Shown here: piece by piece, positions 24,610 to 33,098 of the stretch | Layout of the letters: each line of letters begins with the position of its first letter | Position numbering within the stretch: the first letter of the stretch is position 1 | From: Brachybacterium sp. YJGR34 | Lineage (GTDB): Bacteria; Actinomycetota; Actinomycetes; Actinomycetales; Dermabacteraceae | Direction: 5' to 3' | NCBI RefSeq assembly: GCF_003347015.1 | Contig: NZ_PNFB01000007.1 | Span: 62,001-126,000 of the forward strand | Length of the DNA: 64,000 bases | Notes under the pieces: model-generated | The model's database searches: none | The model's input: the letters and a program-made list of their open reading frames with translations, nothing else | Told to the model about the DNA's origin: nothing | Made by a program: the position numbers and the translations under genes

Positions 24610-25539
24610 TCAGAGCGCGGGGCCGCCGTCTTCCGGGGTGTCGTCCTCCTCCGCGGAGGGATCCTCGGCGAAGCCCGCGAGATACTGCTCGACCTCGGCG
24701 GCGATGTCGTCGGCCGTCGGGACCTCCGCGCCGCCGCCGGCGGTGATCATCCGGTCGAAGCGCTGCTCGAGCTCCGCGACCATCTCCTGCAGCTGCGGGG
24801 CCGCGCCGATCTGGGCGGCGACGGCCTCGCGCACCGGCGCGGCCTGGGCCTCGAGCGCATCGAGCGGGAGATGGGGGCCGTTCTCCTGGCCGACGGCGCT
24901 GAGCAGCGCGATCGCGGCATCGGGATAGGACATCTCGTGCAGGTACTGCGGCACGTGCACCACCAGGCCCACCACCTCGTGGTCGGCCTCGGCCAGGCGG
25001 AGCGTGAGCAGCGCCGTGAACGGCGACCGCAGGCGGAAGGTGCCCGGCATGGTGCGGCGCACCGCGATCGAGTCCGGGGAGCCCGCGAAGCGCGTCACGG
25101 GCAGCTCGCGGGTGTGGGGGACCGGTGCGGGGAAGCCCTGCACCAGCAGCGTGCGCTCGATGCCCAGCTGGTCCACCACGATGCGCAGCGCCTGGGCGAC
25201 GCGCTCCCACTGGAAGGACGGCTCCGGGCCGGTGAGCAGGAAGAAGGTCTCCCCGTCGGTGCCGGTGACCTCGTGCAGCAGGATCTCGGGCCGACGGTAG
25301 TCCTCGAAGTGGTCGAGCTCGAGGGTCACCTCCGGGCGCTGCCCGGCGTAGTCGTAGACCTGGTCGATGTCCAGCCGGCCCACCACGCGGCTGGGCAGGG
25401 TGTTCAGGACGTGGTCGTCGATGAGGTCCTGTGCGCCGCCGGCATCGCTGAACGCCCCGAGCGTGACCAGGAGCGTGCGTCCGTGCAGGGCTCGCGAATC
25501 GACATGGCGCTCGTAGCTGAACAGTGACGTGGGATCCAT
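24610..25539 (-). CDS. PAC2-family protein (proteasome-assembly-chaperone fold)
   Basis: 309 residues. The PAC2 domain spans about 20-220 (LLVTLGAFSDAGGAQDLIDD, RPEILLHEVTGTDGETFFLL, VVGLVVHVPQYLH). An acidic C-terminal helical tail includes LEQRFDRMITAGGG and EDPSAEEDDTPEDGG. Actinobacterial PAC2 proteins are conserved soluble proteins; chaperone function is inferred from the eukaryotic fold only. GGAGGTCATC precedes the ATG. The gene is convergent with the transglutaminase-like gene. Confidence 0.85.
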   Translation of the reverse strand: MDPTSLFSYERHVDSRALHGRTLLVTLGAFSDAGGAQDLIDDHVLNTLPSRVVGRLDIDQVYDYAGQRPEVTLELDHFEDYRRPEILLHEVTGTDGETFFLLTGPEPSFQWERVAQALRIVVDQLGIERTLLVQGFPAPVPHTRELPVTRFAGSPDSIAVRRTMPGTFRLRSPFTALLTLRLAEADHEVVGLVVHVPQYLHEMSYPDAAIALLSAVGQENGPHLPLDALEAQAAPVREAVAAQIGAAPQLQEMVAELEQRFDRMITAGGGAEVPTADDIAAEVEQYLAGFAEDPSAEEDDTPEDGGPAL

Positions 25540-25636
25540 GATGACCTCCGGGCAACGGGCCGCCGGACCGGGCGGCGGATGGTGACGCCCCCTTCAACGG
25601 TGCGTGCGCTGGGACTATTCCCTCCGCCGTCGACGC

Positions 25637-26455
25637 TCAGGTGAACAGCGCCACGGAGTCGATCGCGAGCCGCACCGCCAGGACGCCGGAGACGACGAGG
25701 AAGACGATCCGCACGAAGCGCGAGCCGAGGCGGAGCGCGAGCGTCGCCCCGAGGAAGCCCCCGAGCACGTTGGCCAGGGCCATGAGCGCTCCGAGCGCCC
25801 ACCACACCTCGCCCTGCAGACCGAAGACCAGCAGGGCGCCGACGTTGGTGGTGAGGTTCGCGAGCTTCGCGTGCACGCTCGCCTCGAGGAACCCGTACCC
25901 GAGCACGGCGACCATCGCGATGAGGAAGAAGCTCCCGGTCCCCGGGCCCAGCATCCCGTCGTACACGCCCACCGCGGCGCCGATCCCGCCGGCGCGCACG
26001 GCATGCGCGCGGCCGGTGTGCCGCGGCGCGTGCTCGAGTCCCATCGCGGGGCGCAGCAGCGTGTAGAGCCCCACCGCCACCACGGCGACCAGCACGACGG
26101 GGGAGAGCCAGGGCCGCGGGATCAGCGAGGCCATCGCGGCCCCGGCGGAGCTGCCCAGGAGCGCGCAGACCACCAGCGGCACCACCGTCGCCGCCACCGG
26201 GGTGATCCGGCGGATGTAGGTCCAGGTCGAGACCGCGGTCCCTGCCGCGGAGGGGACCTTGTTGGTGCCCAGCACCGTCCCGGTCGAGGCCTCCGCCGGC
26301 AGCGCGGTGAGCATCGCCGGCAGCTGGATCAGCCCGCCGCCGCCGACGACGGCATCCACCCAGCCCGCCACGAAGGCCGCCCCCACGAGCAGGAGGAGCA
26401 CGGGGACGGAGAGCTGCAGCAGCTCGTCGATCAGGGGCACACGAGCAGTGAACAC
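25637..26455 (-). CDS. TSUP/TauE-SafE family sulfite/organosulfonate permease
   Basis: 272-residue membrane protein with about eight spans and the duplicated TauE/SafE motif: first half AGWVDAVVGGGGLIQLPAMLTALP with GTNKVPSAAGTAVS, second half GVYDGMLGPGTGSFFLIAM. Members move sulfite, sulfoacetate or related anions. It starts with GTG. The closest gene, a HAD protein, is divergent, and no sulfur gene is nearby, so the substrate stays open. Confidence 0.88.
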   Translation of the reverse strand: MFTARVPLIDELLQLSVPVLLLLVGAAFVAGWVDAVVGGGGLIQLPAMLTALPAEASTGTVLGTNKVPSAAGTAVSTWTYIRRITPVAATVVPLVVCALLGSSAGAAMASLIPRPWLSPVVLVAVVAVGLYTLLRPAMGLEHAPRHTGRAHAVRAGGIGAAVGVYDGMLGPGTGSFFLIAMVAVLGYGFLEASVHAKLANLTTNVGALLVFGLQGEVWWALGALMALANVLGGFLGATLALRLGSRFVRIVFLVVSGVLAVRLAIDSVALFT

Positions 26456-26505
26456 CGCGCGGGAGGCGAGCGGCGAATCGACGCGCGAGCTGTCACACTG
26501 CGCTC

Positions 26506-27138
26506 ATGCGCGCGATGATCTGGGACCTGGGCGGGACCCTCGTGGACACCTACCCCGACGTCGACCGGGCGCTCGCCGGGGCGATCGACCCGCGGCCCGG
26601 CCCGGAGCTGCTGCACGAGGTCGCCCTGCTGACTCGGGTCTCGAGCTCCCGGGCCATCGACACCCTCGCCTCGCGCCACGGCGTGCCCGCCGCTCACCTC
26701 CGAGCGGCCTACGAGCAGACCAAGGAGCTGTGGACCCACCGTCCGCCGCCGGTCATGGCAGGCGCCCGCGCGCTGCTGGCGGCCGTGCGCGGAGCCGACG
26801 GGCTGAACCTCGTGGCCACCCACCGCGACCGTGCCAGCGCGCTCGCCCTGATCGACGCCCTCGAGCTCCCGATCGACGATCTGGTGTGCCCCGGCGACGG
26901 GTACGCCCGCAAGCCCTCGCCCTCGATGATCCGCGCGCTGCTGGAACGGCACGCCCTGAACCCGGAGGCGTGCTTCGCCGTCGGTGACCGACCGGCGGAC
27001 GTGGAGGCCGCTGTCGCCGCCGGGGTGAGGGCCTTCCTGCTCCACACCCCAGGTGTCCCCCTGGAGGCTCCGGGGGATCTCCGGACACCTTCCCTCGATG
27101 CTCTGATCGGCCTGTTCACCGCCCGGGAGCAGTCCTAG
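26506..27138 (+). CDS. HAD-superfamily (IA) hydrolase with altered motif I
   Basis: 210 residues. Motif I reads WDLGGTLVDTYP: nucleophile D7 is present, but the acid/base Asp two residues later, normal in phosphatases, is Gly9. Motif II T/S is probably in NLVATHRD, motif III Lys in YARKPSP, and motif IV in FAVGDRPADVEAA. The cap is the helical subclass I type (about 15-80). Loss of the second Asp suggests weak or absent phosphatase activity or a different reaction. The ATG follows CACACT by 6 bases, a weak leaderless-type promoter. Confidence 0.82.
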   Translation: MRAMIWDLGGTLVDTYPDVDRALAGAIDPRPGPELLHEVALLTRVSSSRAIDTLASRHGVPAAHLRAAYEQTKELWTHRPPPVMAGARALLAAVRGADGLNLVATHRDRASALALIDALELPIDDLVCPGDGYARKPSPSMIRALLERHALNPEACFAVGDRPADVEAAVAAGVRAFLLHTPGVPLEAPGDLRTPSLDALIGLFTAREQS

Positions 27139-27190
27139 CCTGGCCGCGTCGGCGCCGCGACGGGCGGTGCCCCACGGGGAGGGGCCGGGC

Positions 27191-29557
27191 ATGCTGCTGA
27201 GGATGGCGCGGCGCACGCTGCGCGGAGATCGAGCGGTCGCGGCGACCCTGGCGGCGCTGCTGACGCTCTCGGTGCTGCTCGCCTGTGCGGGCGCCGCCCT
27301 CATCACACGCCTCGCCGGGGCGGGGGAGACCCTGGTCCAGCAGGCCGACGCACCGCACCTCGCGCAGATGCACTCCGGTGCGCTCGATCCCGCGACGGTC
27401 GACGACTTCGCCGCCTCGCGGCCCGAGGTCGCCGCGCACCGGGTCACCCCGCTGCTCGGGCTCGACGGCGCCCAGCTGGCGTTCGACGGCCGGAGCCAGG
27501 AGCACAGCGTGCAGCAGAACTCGCTCATGGTGCCGGGGGACGAGCGGGACCTGCTGCTGGACCTGGACGGAGATCCGCTGAACGAGGTCGCGCCCGGCAC
27601 GATCCACCTGCCGGTGATGTACCGGATCGAGGACTCCCTCGAGGTGGGCGACGTCGTGACCATCACGGCGCCCGACGGCTTCCGCCACGACCTCACGGTG
27701 GCGGGCTTCGTCCGGGACTCCATCATGAACACGGCCATCGCGAGCTCGAAGCGTCTGGCCGTCAGCGAGGAGGACTTCACGCAGGTCGCCGCGCGCACCG
27801 GGTCCCTCGAGCACCTCATCGGCTTCTGGGTCCATGACCCGACCACCGAGATCCCCGTGCTCCGCAACGCCTACCAGGAGGGCGGGATGCCGACGGCCGG
27901 GCCGATGCTGGACCGCTCCGGCTTCCTGCTCTTCACCGTGATCAGCGAGGGCCTCGTGGCCGCCGTGGTGCTGCTGGGCGCCGCGATGGTGCTGGTCGTG
28001 GGCCTGCTGTGCCTGCGTCTGGCGCTGCGCACAGCCCTCCAGCGAGACCGTCGGGAGATCGCCGTGATGACGGCCATCGGCATCCCGGCCCGGGACATCA
28101 GGCGCGTGTACCTGCTGGTCTACGGTGCCGTCGCGGTGTCCGCCGGGGCGGCCGGGCTGCTGGGCGGGGTGCTGCTGGAGCCGGTGATGTCCTCCCCGCT
28201 GCGCGAGTACGTCGGTGAGCTCGACGGCGACGGCGTGATCCTGGTCCCCGCCCTCGTGGCCGCCGGCCTGGTCCTCGCGGTGCTCGGCATCGTCTCCGGC
28301 CTGCTGCGCCGCACCGCGCGGGGCAGCGCCCTGGACGCGCTGCGTCCTCCCGCCGCGCGGAGGGCGTCGGCCTCCGGCCGGCTGCGGCTGCACCGCTCGC
28401 CCCTGCCCGCCGGAGTGACCCAGGGACTGATGGCCCTGCGGCGTCGGGGCGGGGGCACGGTCCTGCTCGTCACGGTGTTCGCCGTCTGCTCCTTCCTCGT
28501 CATCGTGCCGATCAGCGCCGCGACCACCCTGGCCGCGCCGAGCTTCGCCTCCCAGGTGGGTCTGGGCGGGGTGGATCTGCGGGTGGGGATCCAGCACACC
28601 GGGGCCGGCAGCGAGGAGCTGCACCGCGCCGCCCTCGCGAGCACGTCCGCCGACCCCCGGGTGGACCAGCGGATCGGACGGGTCACCACCCGGCATCTCG
28701 TCGACACCGCCGAGGGCACCACCGTCGCCCTGCCGGTCGAGAACGGGGACCACGAGACCCTCCCCGTCACCTATGCCGAGGGCCGCGCGCCGCGCGCGGA
28801 GGACGAGATCGCCCTGTCCCTGCTGGCCCTCATCGAGACCGGTGCCGTGGTGGGGGAGGAGCTGCCGGTGGCGGTCGGCGAGGAAGGTCGCCTGCTCACC
28901 GTCGTGGGCGCCTACCAGGACATCACCCACGGAGGGATCACGGCGAAGGCCCAGCTGCCCACGGACGGCGAGCAGATCATGTGGTCCGCGGTCGAGATCG
29001 CCCTGGCGCCCGGGACGGACGCGGAGGCGACCGCCGAGGACCTCGCCGCGGCACTGCCCGGCGCGCGGATCGAGCAGATGGACGTCGTCCACGACCAGCA
29101 GATCGGACCGATCGCCGAGCGCATGGCCGCCACCGCGATGATCGCGGTGCTCTCCGCCATCGGTCTCGCCGCCCTGTTCGCGGTCATGATCTCCCGGCTC
29201 TGGCTCGCGGCGGACGCCGAGGAGATCGCGATCCAGCGCGCTCTGGGCGCCGGCATCGGGGATCTGCGGACCCCGTACCTCACCCGCCTGCTCGCCGCCC
29301 TCGCCCTCGGGGTGCCGCTGGGGGTGCTCGCAGCGCTGACCATCGGACAGGGCCTGTTCAACATGGTCCTGGAGGTGATGTTCGGCGGGCTCGCCCATCT
29401 GTTCCAGGGCGCCAGCCGGATCGACCTGGTGACCAGCCCGCTCCTGGCCGGCGTGGGCCTGCCCCTGGTCCTGGCCCTCGCGGTCGTCGCGGCCGCCCTG
29501 CTCGCCACCCTGCCCCTGCGCGCCGCTTCGGTGCGCACCACCCTGACCAGCGGATGA
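27191..29557 (+). CDS. ABC transporter permease (FtsX/MacB-like)
   Basis: 788-residue membrane protein of the long FtsX-like type: one N-terminal span (about 16-38), a large extracytoplasmic domain, three spans (about 255-375), then a second membrane and extracytoplasmic block ending in three spans. Motifs LRTALQRDRREIAVMTAIG and ADAEEIAIQRALGAG are the cytoplasmic coupling loops typical of the family. With the ATPase encoded 13 bases downstream it should form an exporter or mechanotransmission complex for peptides, lipids or antibiotics. GGGGAGGGG precedes the ATG. Confidence 0.88.
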   Translation: MLLRMARRTLRGDRAVAATLAALLTLSVLLACAGAALITRLAGAGETLVQQADAPHLAQMHSGALDPATVDDFAASRPEVAAHRVTPLLGLDGAQLAFDGRSQEHSVQQNSLMVPGDERDLLLDLDGDPLNEVAPGTIHLPVMYRIEDSLEVGDVVTITAPDGFRHDLTVAGFVRDSIMNTAIASSKRLAVSEEDFTQVAARTGSLEHLIGFWVHDPTTEIPVLRNAYQEGGMPTAGPMLDRSGFLLFTVISEGLVAAVVLLGAAMVLVVGLLCLRLALRTALQRDRREIAVMTAIGIPARDIRRVYLLVYGAVAVSAGAAGLLGGVLLEPVMSSPLREYVGELDGDGVILVPALVAAGLVLAVLGIVSGLLRRTARGSALDALRPPAARRASASGRLRLHRSPLPAGVTQGLMALRRRGGGTVLLVTVFAVCSFLVIVPISAATTLAAPSFASQVGLGGVDLRVGIQHTGAGSEELHRAALASTSADPRVDQRIGRVTTRHLVDTAEGTTVALPVENGDHETLPVTYAEGRAPRAEDEIALSLLALIETGAVVGEELPVAVGEEGRLLTVVGAYQDITHGGITAKAQLPTDGEQIMWSAVEIALAPGTDAEATAEDLAAALPGARIEQMDVVHDQQIGPIAERMAATAMIAVLSAIGLAALFAVMISRLWLAADAEEIAIQRALGAGIGDLRTPYLTRLLAALALGVPLGVLAALTIGQGLFNMVLEVMFGGLAHLFQGASRIDLVTSPLLAGVGLPLVLALAVVAAALLATLPLRAASVRTTLTSG

Positions 29558-29570
29558 GGAGCCCCTCGCC

Positions 29571-30329
29571 ATGACCACCATCGCCACCCGCCCACCCCTC
29601 CTGCGAGCCCGCGGCCTCGAGCGGCGGCTCGGCGGGTCCACCGTTCTGCACGGCATCGACCTCGACCTCGCCGACGGCGAGCTCCTGGCCGTGATGGGGC
29701 CGTCCGGGAGCGGGAAATCGACCCTGCTGCACTCCCTGGCGGGTCTCGACCGCCCCGATGCCGGCACCGTCTCGCTGGACGGCGCGGACCTCACCACGGC
29801 CACCGAGAAGGAGCTCGCCCGGCGTCGGCTGATCGGGATCGGGATCGTGTTCCAGCAGATCAACCTGCTGCGCCACCTGACCCTCCTGGACAACGTGGTG
29901 CTGCCCGGGCTGCTGGCGCGCCGGGAGCCGCGCTCCGCGATCCTGACTCGGGCTCGCGAGCTGATGACCCGGCTCGGCGTCGCCGAGCTCGCCGACCGGG
30001 GCGTCGCGGAGGCCTCGGGCGGACAGCTGCAGCGCGCGGCCATCTGCCGCGCGCTGATCAACCGACCCCCGGTGCTCCTGGCCGACGAGCCGACCGGAGC
30101 TCTCGACTCGGAGGCGACCGGCGCCGTGCTCGACGCCCTCGCCGCGGTCAACCGCAGCGGGACATCGATCCTGCTGGTCACCCATGACATCGAGGTCGCC
30201 GCGCAGGCACACCGGGTGATCCGGATGGAGGACGGACGGATCGATCGCGAGATCGTGCTGGGGGAGCGGGGGCACTCCGATGCTCCGGAGGAGCTCAGGC
30301 GACGAAGTGCACAGGTGGGGGAGCGGTGA
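29571..30329 (+). CDS. ABC transporter ATP-binding protein (MacB/LolD-like)
   Basis: 252-residue cytoplasmic ATPase partner of the preceding permease. Walker A GPSGSGKST (43-51), Q-loop VFQQINLLRH, signature ASGGQLQRAAICRAL (Ala replaces Leu of LSGGQ), Walker B PVLLADEPTGALDSE and H-switch LLVTHD are all present, so it should be active. Its last 35 bases overlap the end of the convergent membrane-protein gene on the other strand. Confidence 0.93.
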   Translation: MTTIATRPPLLRARGLERRLGGSTVLHGIDLDLADGELLAVMGPSGSGKSTLLHSLAGLDRPDAGTVSLDGADLTTATEKELARRRLIGIGIVFQQINLLRHLTLLDNVVLPGLLARREPRSAILTRARELMTRLGVAELADRGVAEASGGQLQRAAICRALINRPPVLLADEPTGALDSEATGAVLDALAAVNRSGTSILLVTHDIEVAAQAHRVIRMEDGRIDREIVLGERGHSDAPEELRRRSAQVGER

Positions 30330-31068
30330 CCGTGCTGCGGCGCACCGCGGGATCCAGGCGCAGGGTGCCCTGGACGCGGTCGCGCTGGACCGTGCCCAGG
30401 AGTGCCGCCAGGGCGATCGAGAGCCCGCTCATCTCGCACAGCTCCTCGATCATCGTCCCGTAGAGGAAGGCATTGGTCACGAGGCCGTCGTGACGGGCCA
30501 GGACGAGGCCGTTGAGGGTTTCCACGCCGAGGGCGCCGACCAGGAACAGCGCTCCGCCCAGCACGATCCCGGCGCGGGCGCGCGAAGGGAGGGACAGCAC
30601 CAGGCGCAGCAGGAGCAGGGCGATCGCGAGGCCCAACGGGGCCCCGAGCAGGACCCAGCTGAACCCGAGGTCGAACGGCAGCCGCTCCATCAGCCGGTTG
30701 CCGGGCACATCGAGCCGTTCGTGCACCTCGAGGTACTCGTCGATCGAGGCGAACAGCGCCACCACCGCCAGCAGCCACCAGGAACGACGCAGCGGCGGCC
30801 GGAAGAGCGCGATCGCGACGGCGAGGACGCCCATGAGCAGCCACAGCCCGGAGTTGAACCAGGTCGCGACGTTGTACTCCCGCCCCACGTCGAAGTACCA
30901 GAACACCGTGTGCAGGTTCTGCGAGAGCAGCCCTGTGGTGCGCTGGTGCGCGGTGAGGAAGACCAGGGAGATCACGACGATGCCGAGGGCCAGGCCGATC
31001 AGTCCCAGCGCGATCCGGCGCATCGGGAGGGGGCGATAGTCGTCCGGCGCGGGCGGCTGTGTCGTCAT
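30295..31068 (-). CDS. uncharacterised seven-span membrane protein
   Basis: 257 residues with about seven hydrophobic segments, a short Pro-rich N-terminus and conserved-looking polar stretches VGREYNVATWFNSG, ASIDEYLEVHERLD and FLYGTMIEELCEMSG. I do not recognise the family. Acidic and His residues inside or near the spans (DEYLEVHE, EELCE) could bind a metal. It converges on and overlaps the ABC ATPase gene by 35 bases. TACGCT followed by 7 bases and the ATG indicates a leaderless mRNA, divergent from the maltokinase-cap gene. Confidence 0.75.
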   Translation of the reverse strand: MTTQPPAPDDYRPLPMRRIALGLIGLALGIVVISLVFLTAHQRTTGLLSQNLHTVFWYFDVGREYNVATWFNSGLWLLMGVLAVAIALFRPPLRRSWWLLAVVALFASIDEYLEVHERLDVPGNRLMERLPFDLGFSWVLLGAPLGLAIALLLLRLVLSLPSRARAGIVLGGALFLVGALGVETLNGLVLARHDGLVTNAFLYGTMIEELCEMSGLSIALAALLGTVQRDRVQGTLRLDPAVRRSTVTAPPPVHFVA

Positions 31069-31075
31069 GGTGAAC

Positions 31076-31081
31076 AGCGTA
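31076..31081 (-). promoter_or_regulatory. leaderless-type -10 (TACGCT)
   Basis: On the minus strand TACGCT is followed by GTTCACC and the ATG at 31068; no Shine-Dalgarno. Confidence 0.55.
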
Positions 31082-31152
31082 TGACGAGTCGGTGAGTTCT
31101 GGACGGATGTTCACCAGGACGACGTCGCGCGGTGTCCTGCCGAAAGACGGAC

Positions 31153-31158
31153 TACCGT
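31153..31158 (+). promoter_or_regulatory. leaderless-type -10 (TACCGT)
   Basis: TACCGT, 6 bases, ATG 31165; no Shine-Dalgarno. It is back-to-back with the minus-strand promoter about 75 bases away. Confidence 0.5.
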
Positions 31159-31164
31159 GGTGCC

Positions 31165-31743
31165 ATGGCGATCCTCCATCAGGCCCAGCTCACCCCGTCC
31201 AAGCCCGAGATGCTCCGCGCCCTCCTCGAGTCCCGGCCCTGGGGAGAGGCGGGGGAGCCGCAGGTGCTCGGCGCCTACCGCTTCGACGACCCCGCGGGGG
31301 AGGTGGGCGTCGAATGCCACCTCGTCCAGCTCTGTGAGACCGTCTACCACCTGCCGCTCACCTATCGTAGCGCGCCGCTCGGGGATGCCGAGGGAGCGGC
31401 GGAGGCGCTGGTCGGGACGATGGAGCACTCGGTGCTCGGGCAGCGTTTCGTGTACGACGGCCTGCAGGACGAGGTGGCGCTGGACTGCTTCCGCCGGGCA
31501 CTGAGCGGCGAGCAGGAGCAGGCGCGGATCGAGGTCGTGGATGCCGAGGGGCGCACGGTCGAGCACCGGGAGCCGACGGTGACGCTCGCGCTCGAGGTCG
31601 ACGAGGGTGAGGTGCCGCCCAGCGCCGAGGAGCTGCTGGACGGAGCACCGTTCACGATCGCGCGGACGCTCGGCGACCTCGACGGCACCGTGCGGCTGGT
31701 CGCCCGGTGGGACGGCGGCAGCGCGGCGGTCGCGGCGTTCTGA
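31165..31743 (+). CDS. stand-alone maltokinase N-terminal cap-like (Mak_N_cap) protein
   Basis: 192 residues. The opening AILHQAQLTPSKPEMLRALL and LVQLCETVYHLPLTYRSAPL, with EHSVLGQRFVYDGLQDEVAL, match the N-terminal cap of actinobacterial maltokinases, but no kinase domain follows. The free-standing version is found in many actinobacteria with unknown role, perhaps binding a sugar or regulating another protein. It is alone between divergent and convergent neighbours; glycogen genes lie about 26 kb away. The start is set by TACCGT-N6-ATG. Confidence 0.75.
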   Translation: MAILHQAQLTPSKPEMLRALLESRPWGEAGEPQVLGAYRFDDPAGEVGVECHLVQLCETVYHLPLTYRSAPLGDAEGAAEALVGTMEHSVLGQRFVYDGLQDEVALDCFRRALSGEQEQARIEVVDAEGRTVEHREPTVTLALEVDEGEVPPSAEELLDGAPFTIARTLGDLDGTVRLVARWDGGSAAVAAF

Positions 31744-31770
31744 CTCGACACCTGCGGCGACGCGGCAGGA

Positions 31771-32358
31771 TCAGCCCGGCGAGCGGTTCCCGGCCTGCTC
31801 CGCGGCGGGCGACATCGGTCCACCTGCGACGCGGTAGGTGGTCTGGACCATGCCACCGTCGAGCACCGCGGTGCGGACGTGCTCGAGGTGCACATCGCCT
31901 CCGAGAGGCCCGAAGAGCGAGGGGCCGTCGCCGATCAGCACGGGGACCTGGGAGAGCGTGAGCTCGTCGACGAGCTCGGCGGCGAGGAACCACCTGACGG
32001 TCTCGCCGCCGTCGACGTAGACGCGCTGGTGACCGTCCCGCTGCAGCGCATCGACGGCAGCCTCGGGGGAGCGGTGGACGGTGATCCGCGGATCGTGGTC
32101 GGTGGTGAGGGTCGTGCTGATCACGTGCACGGGCCGATCCTGATAGGGCCAGTGCTCCTCCGGGGCGATGGCCTCGTAGGTCTTGCGGCCCATCACCAGC
32201 GCGTCGACCGATTCCAGGAAGGGTGTGAAGCCGGCGTCGCCGGCGGCGGCGCCGCGGCTGATCAGCCATTCGAGATCGCCATCGGGCCGGGCGATGCGCC
32301 CGTCGACGCTCAGTCCGAGGAAGACGGCGGCGCGGAGAGTGTTCTGCGAACCGATCAT
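31771..32358 (-). CDS. dihydrofolate reductase/RibD C-terminal-like protein
   Basis: 195 residues of the RibD_C fold: RAAVFLGLSVDGRIARPDGDLEWL at the N-terminus, DALVMGRKTYEAI, then VYVDGGETVRWFLAAELVDEL and LTLSQVPVLIGDGPSLFG. These stand-alone proteins bind NADPH and reduce unknown substrates; they are not the housekeeping DHFR and have no riboflavin genes nearby. The N-terminal Met chosen starts the conserved fold; CAGCAT 7 bases upstream is a weak leaderless-type hexamer. Confidence 0.85.
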   Translation of the reverse strand: MIGSQNTLRAAVFLGLSVDGRIARPDGDLEWLISRGAAAGDAGFTPFLESVDALVMGRKTYEAIAPEEHWPYQDRPVHVISTTLTTDHDPRITVHRSPEAAVDALQRDGHQRVYVDGGETVRWFLAAELVDELTLSQVPVLIGDGPSLFGPLGGDVHLEHVRTAVLDGGMVQTTYRVAGGPMSPAAEQAGNRSPG

Positions 32359-32477
32359 CCGACAGATGCTGTCAGCACCGGGCGGGGACCTCAAGCCGAT
32401 ACCGACCGACGCCGAGGGCAGCGGCTTCGCGGGCGCTCATGACGCCCTCGGGAGGGGCGCGTGCTCGCGTACTTTAC

Positions 32478-32491
32478 ATAACGTACATTAT
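32478..32491. promoter_or_regulatory. AT-rich near-palindrome (operator-like)
   Basis: ATAACGTACATTAT pairs end-to-end at 6 of 7 positions and contains the second of two TACAT copies 9 bases apart. It is the core of an AT-rich patch (32471-32491) that stands out in this sequence, as TetR-type operators do, but no regulator gene adjoins it. Confidence 0.35.
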
Positions 32492-32523
32492 CGGCGACGC
32501 GTGTCGGGGTCGAGAGGGGCGCC

Positions 32524-32631
32524 GTGAGCCAGCCCGTCGAGCGCATCGCGCCCGTGTCCTGTCTCGGTGCACCACCGACGGCGGGTCAGGCGGTGAAGAC
32601 GTGCCAGCAGATCGCATCGCGGCGCTGCTGA
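32524..32631 (+). other. 35-codon open frame behind the AT-rich patch; possible gene remnant
   Basis: A GTG with AGAGGGG 4 bases upstream opens a 35-codon frame (begins VSQPVERIAPVSC) that runs into the end of the opposite-strand immunity-like gene. It matches nothing I recognise. Placed behind a promoter/operator-like patch, it could be the decayed start of a lost gene or chance. Confidence 0.2.
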
Positions 32632-33098
32632 TCCTCGAGCACCAGGTCGCGGATGGTCGCCGGCAGCTGCGCGCGCTGCCAGTCGCGCTCGGCCCGGCCG
32701 GCTTCCCGGTCCTCAGGGCCGTCCGCAGCCCGCACCGCCTTGATGGCATACGCCGCAGCGCCCAGGTCGTGCTCCGCCACGTGCCCGACGCAGGCGGCCT
32801 GGCCCGCGGCGTAGGCGGCGCATCGGGCGGCCCCGCGCAGAGGTCGGGCCGCACCCATCGCATGACCGCCGGCGGCCCGCGCCCGCATCATGCTCAGCTC
32901 GCCGTCCGCCCAGGCGCGAGCCGCCTCGATCGCCGCGCGCGGGCGCCGGTCCTGCGGATGCTCGGACTCGAACAGCTCCAGCACGTGCTCGGCGCAGTCG
33001 GCCGCCCAGCGGGCCAGCAGGTGGTGGTCCTCGTCGCGCAGCGTGCCGCCGCGGCGGATCGTCACCATCCGCGGGTCGCGCACCGAGGGCAGGATCAT
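32586..33098 (-). CDS. putative immunity protein (Imm-5-like domain)
   Basis: 170-residue helical protein: DEDHHLLARWAADCAEHVL, RPRAAIEAARAWADGE, AYAAGQAACVGHVAEHDLGAAAYAIKA and a C-terminal segment ending ICWHVF. This matches the Imm-5-like family of putative immunity proteins, named by association with polymorphic toxins. No toxin is adjacent, so its function here is not supported by context; a housekeeping role or an orphan immunity gene are both possible. GATACT 6 bases before the ATG resembles the leaderless starts in the window. Confidence 0.7.
   Translation of the reverse strand: MILPSVRDPRMVTIRRGGTLRDEDHHLLARWAADCAEHVLELFESEHPQDRRPRAAIEAARAWADGELSMMRARAAGGHAMGAARPLRGAARCAAYAAGQAACVGHVAEHDLGAAAYAIKAVRAADGPEDREAGRAERDWQRAQLPATIRDLVLEDQQRRDAICWHVFTA

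Noticed and set aside
22363-25527. A 1054-codon plus-strand open frame opposite the isomerase, dehydrogenase and PAC2 genes
   Set aside because: It covers several genes on both strands in an unrelated frame and shows no domain-like sequence.
27116-31114. A 1332-codon minus-strand open frame opposite the ABC permease and ATPase
   Set aside because: Same artefact of high G+C. The plus-strand genes have Walker motifs and membrane spans; the antisense product is low-complexity Gln/His/Arg-rich.
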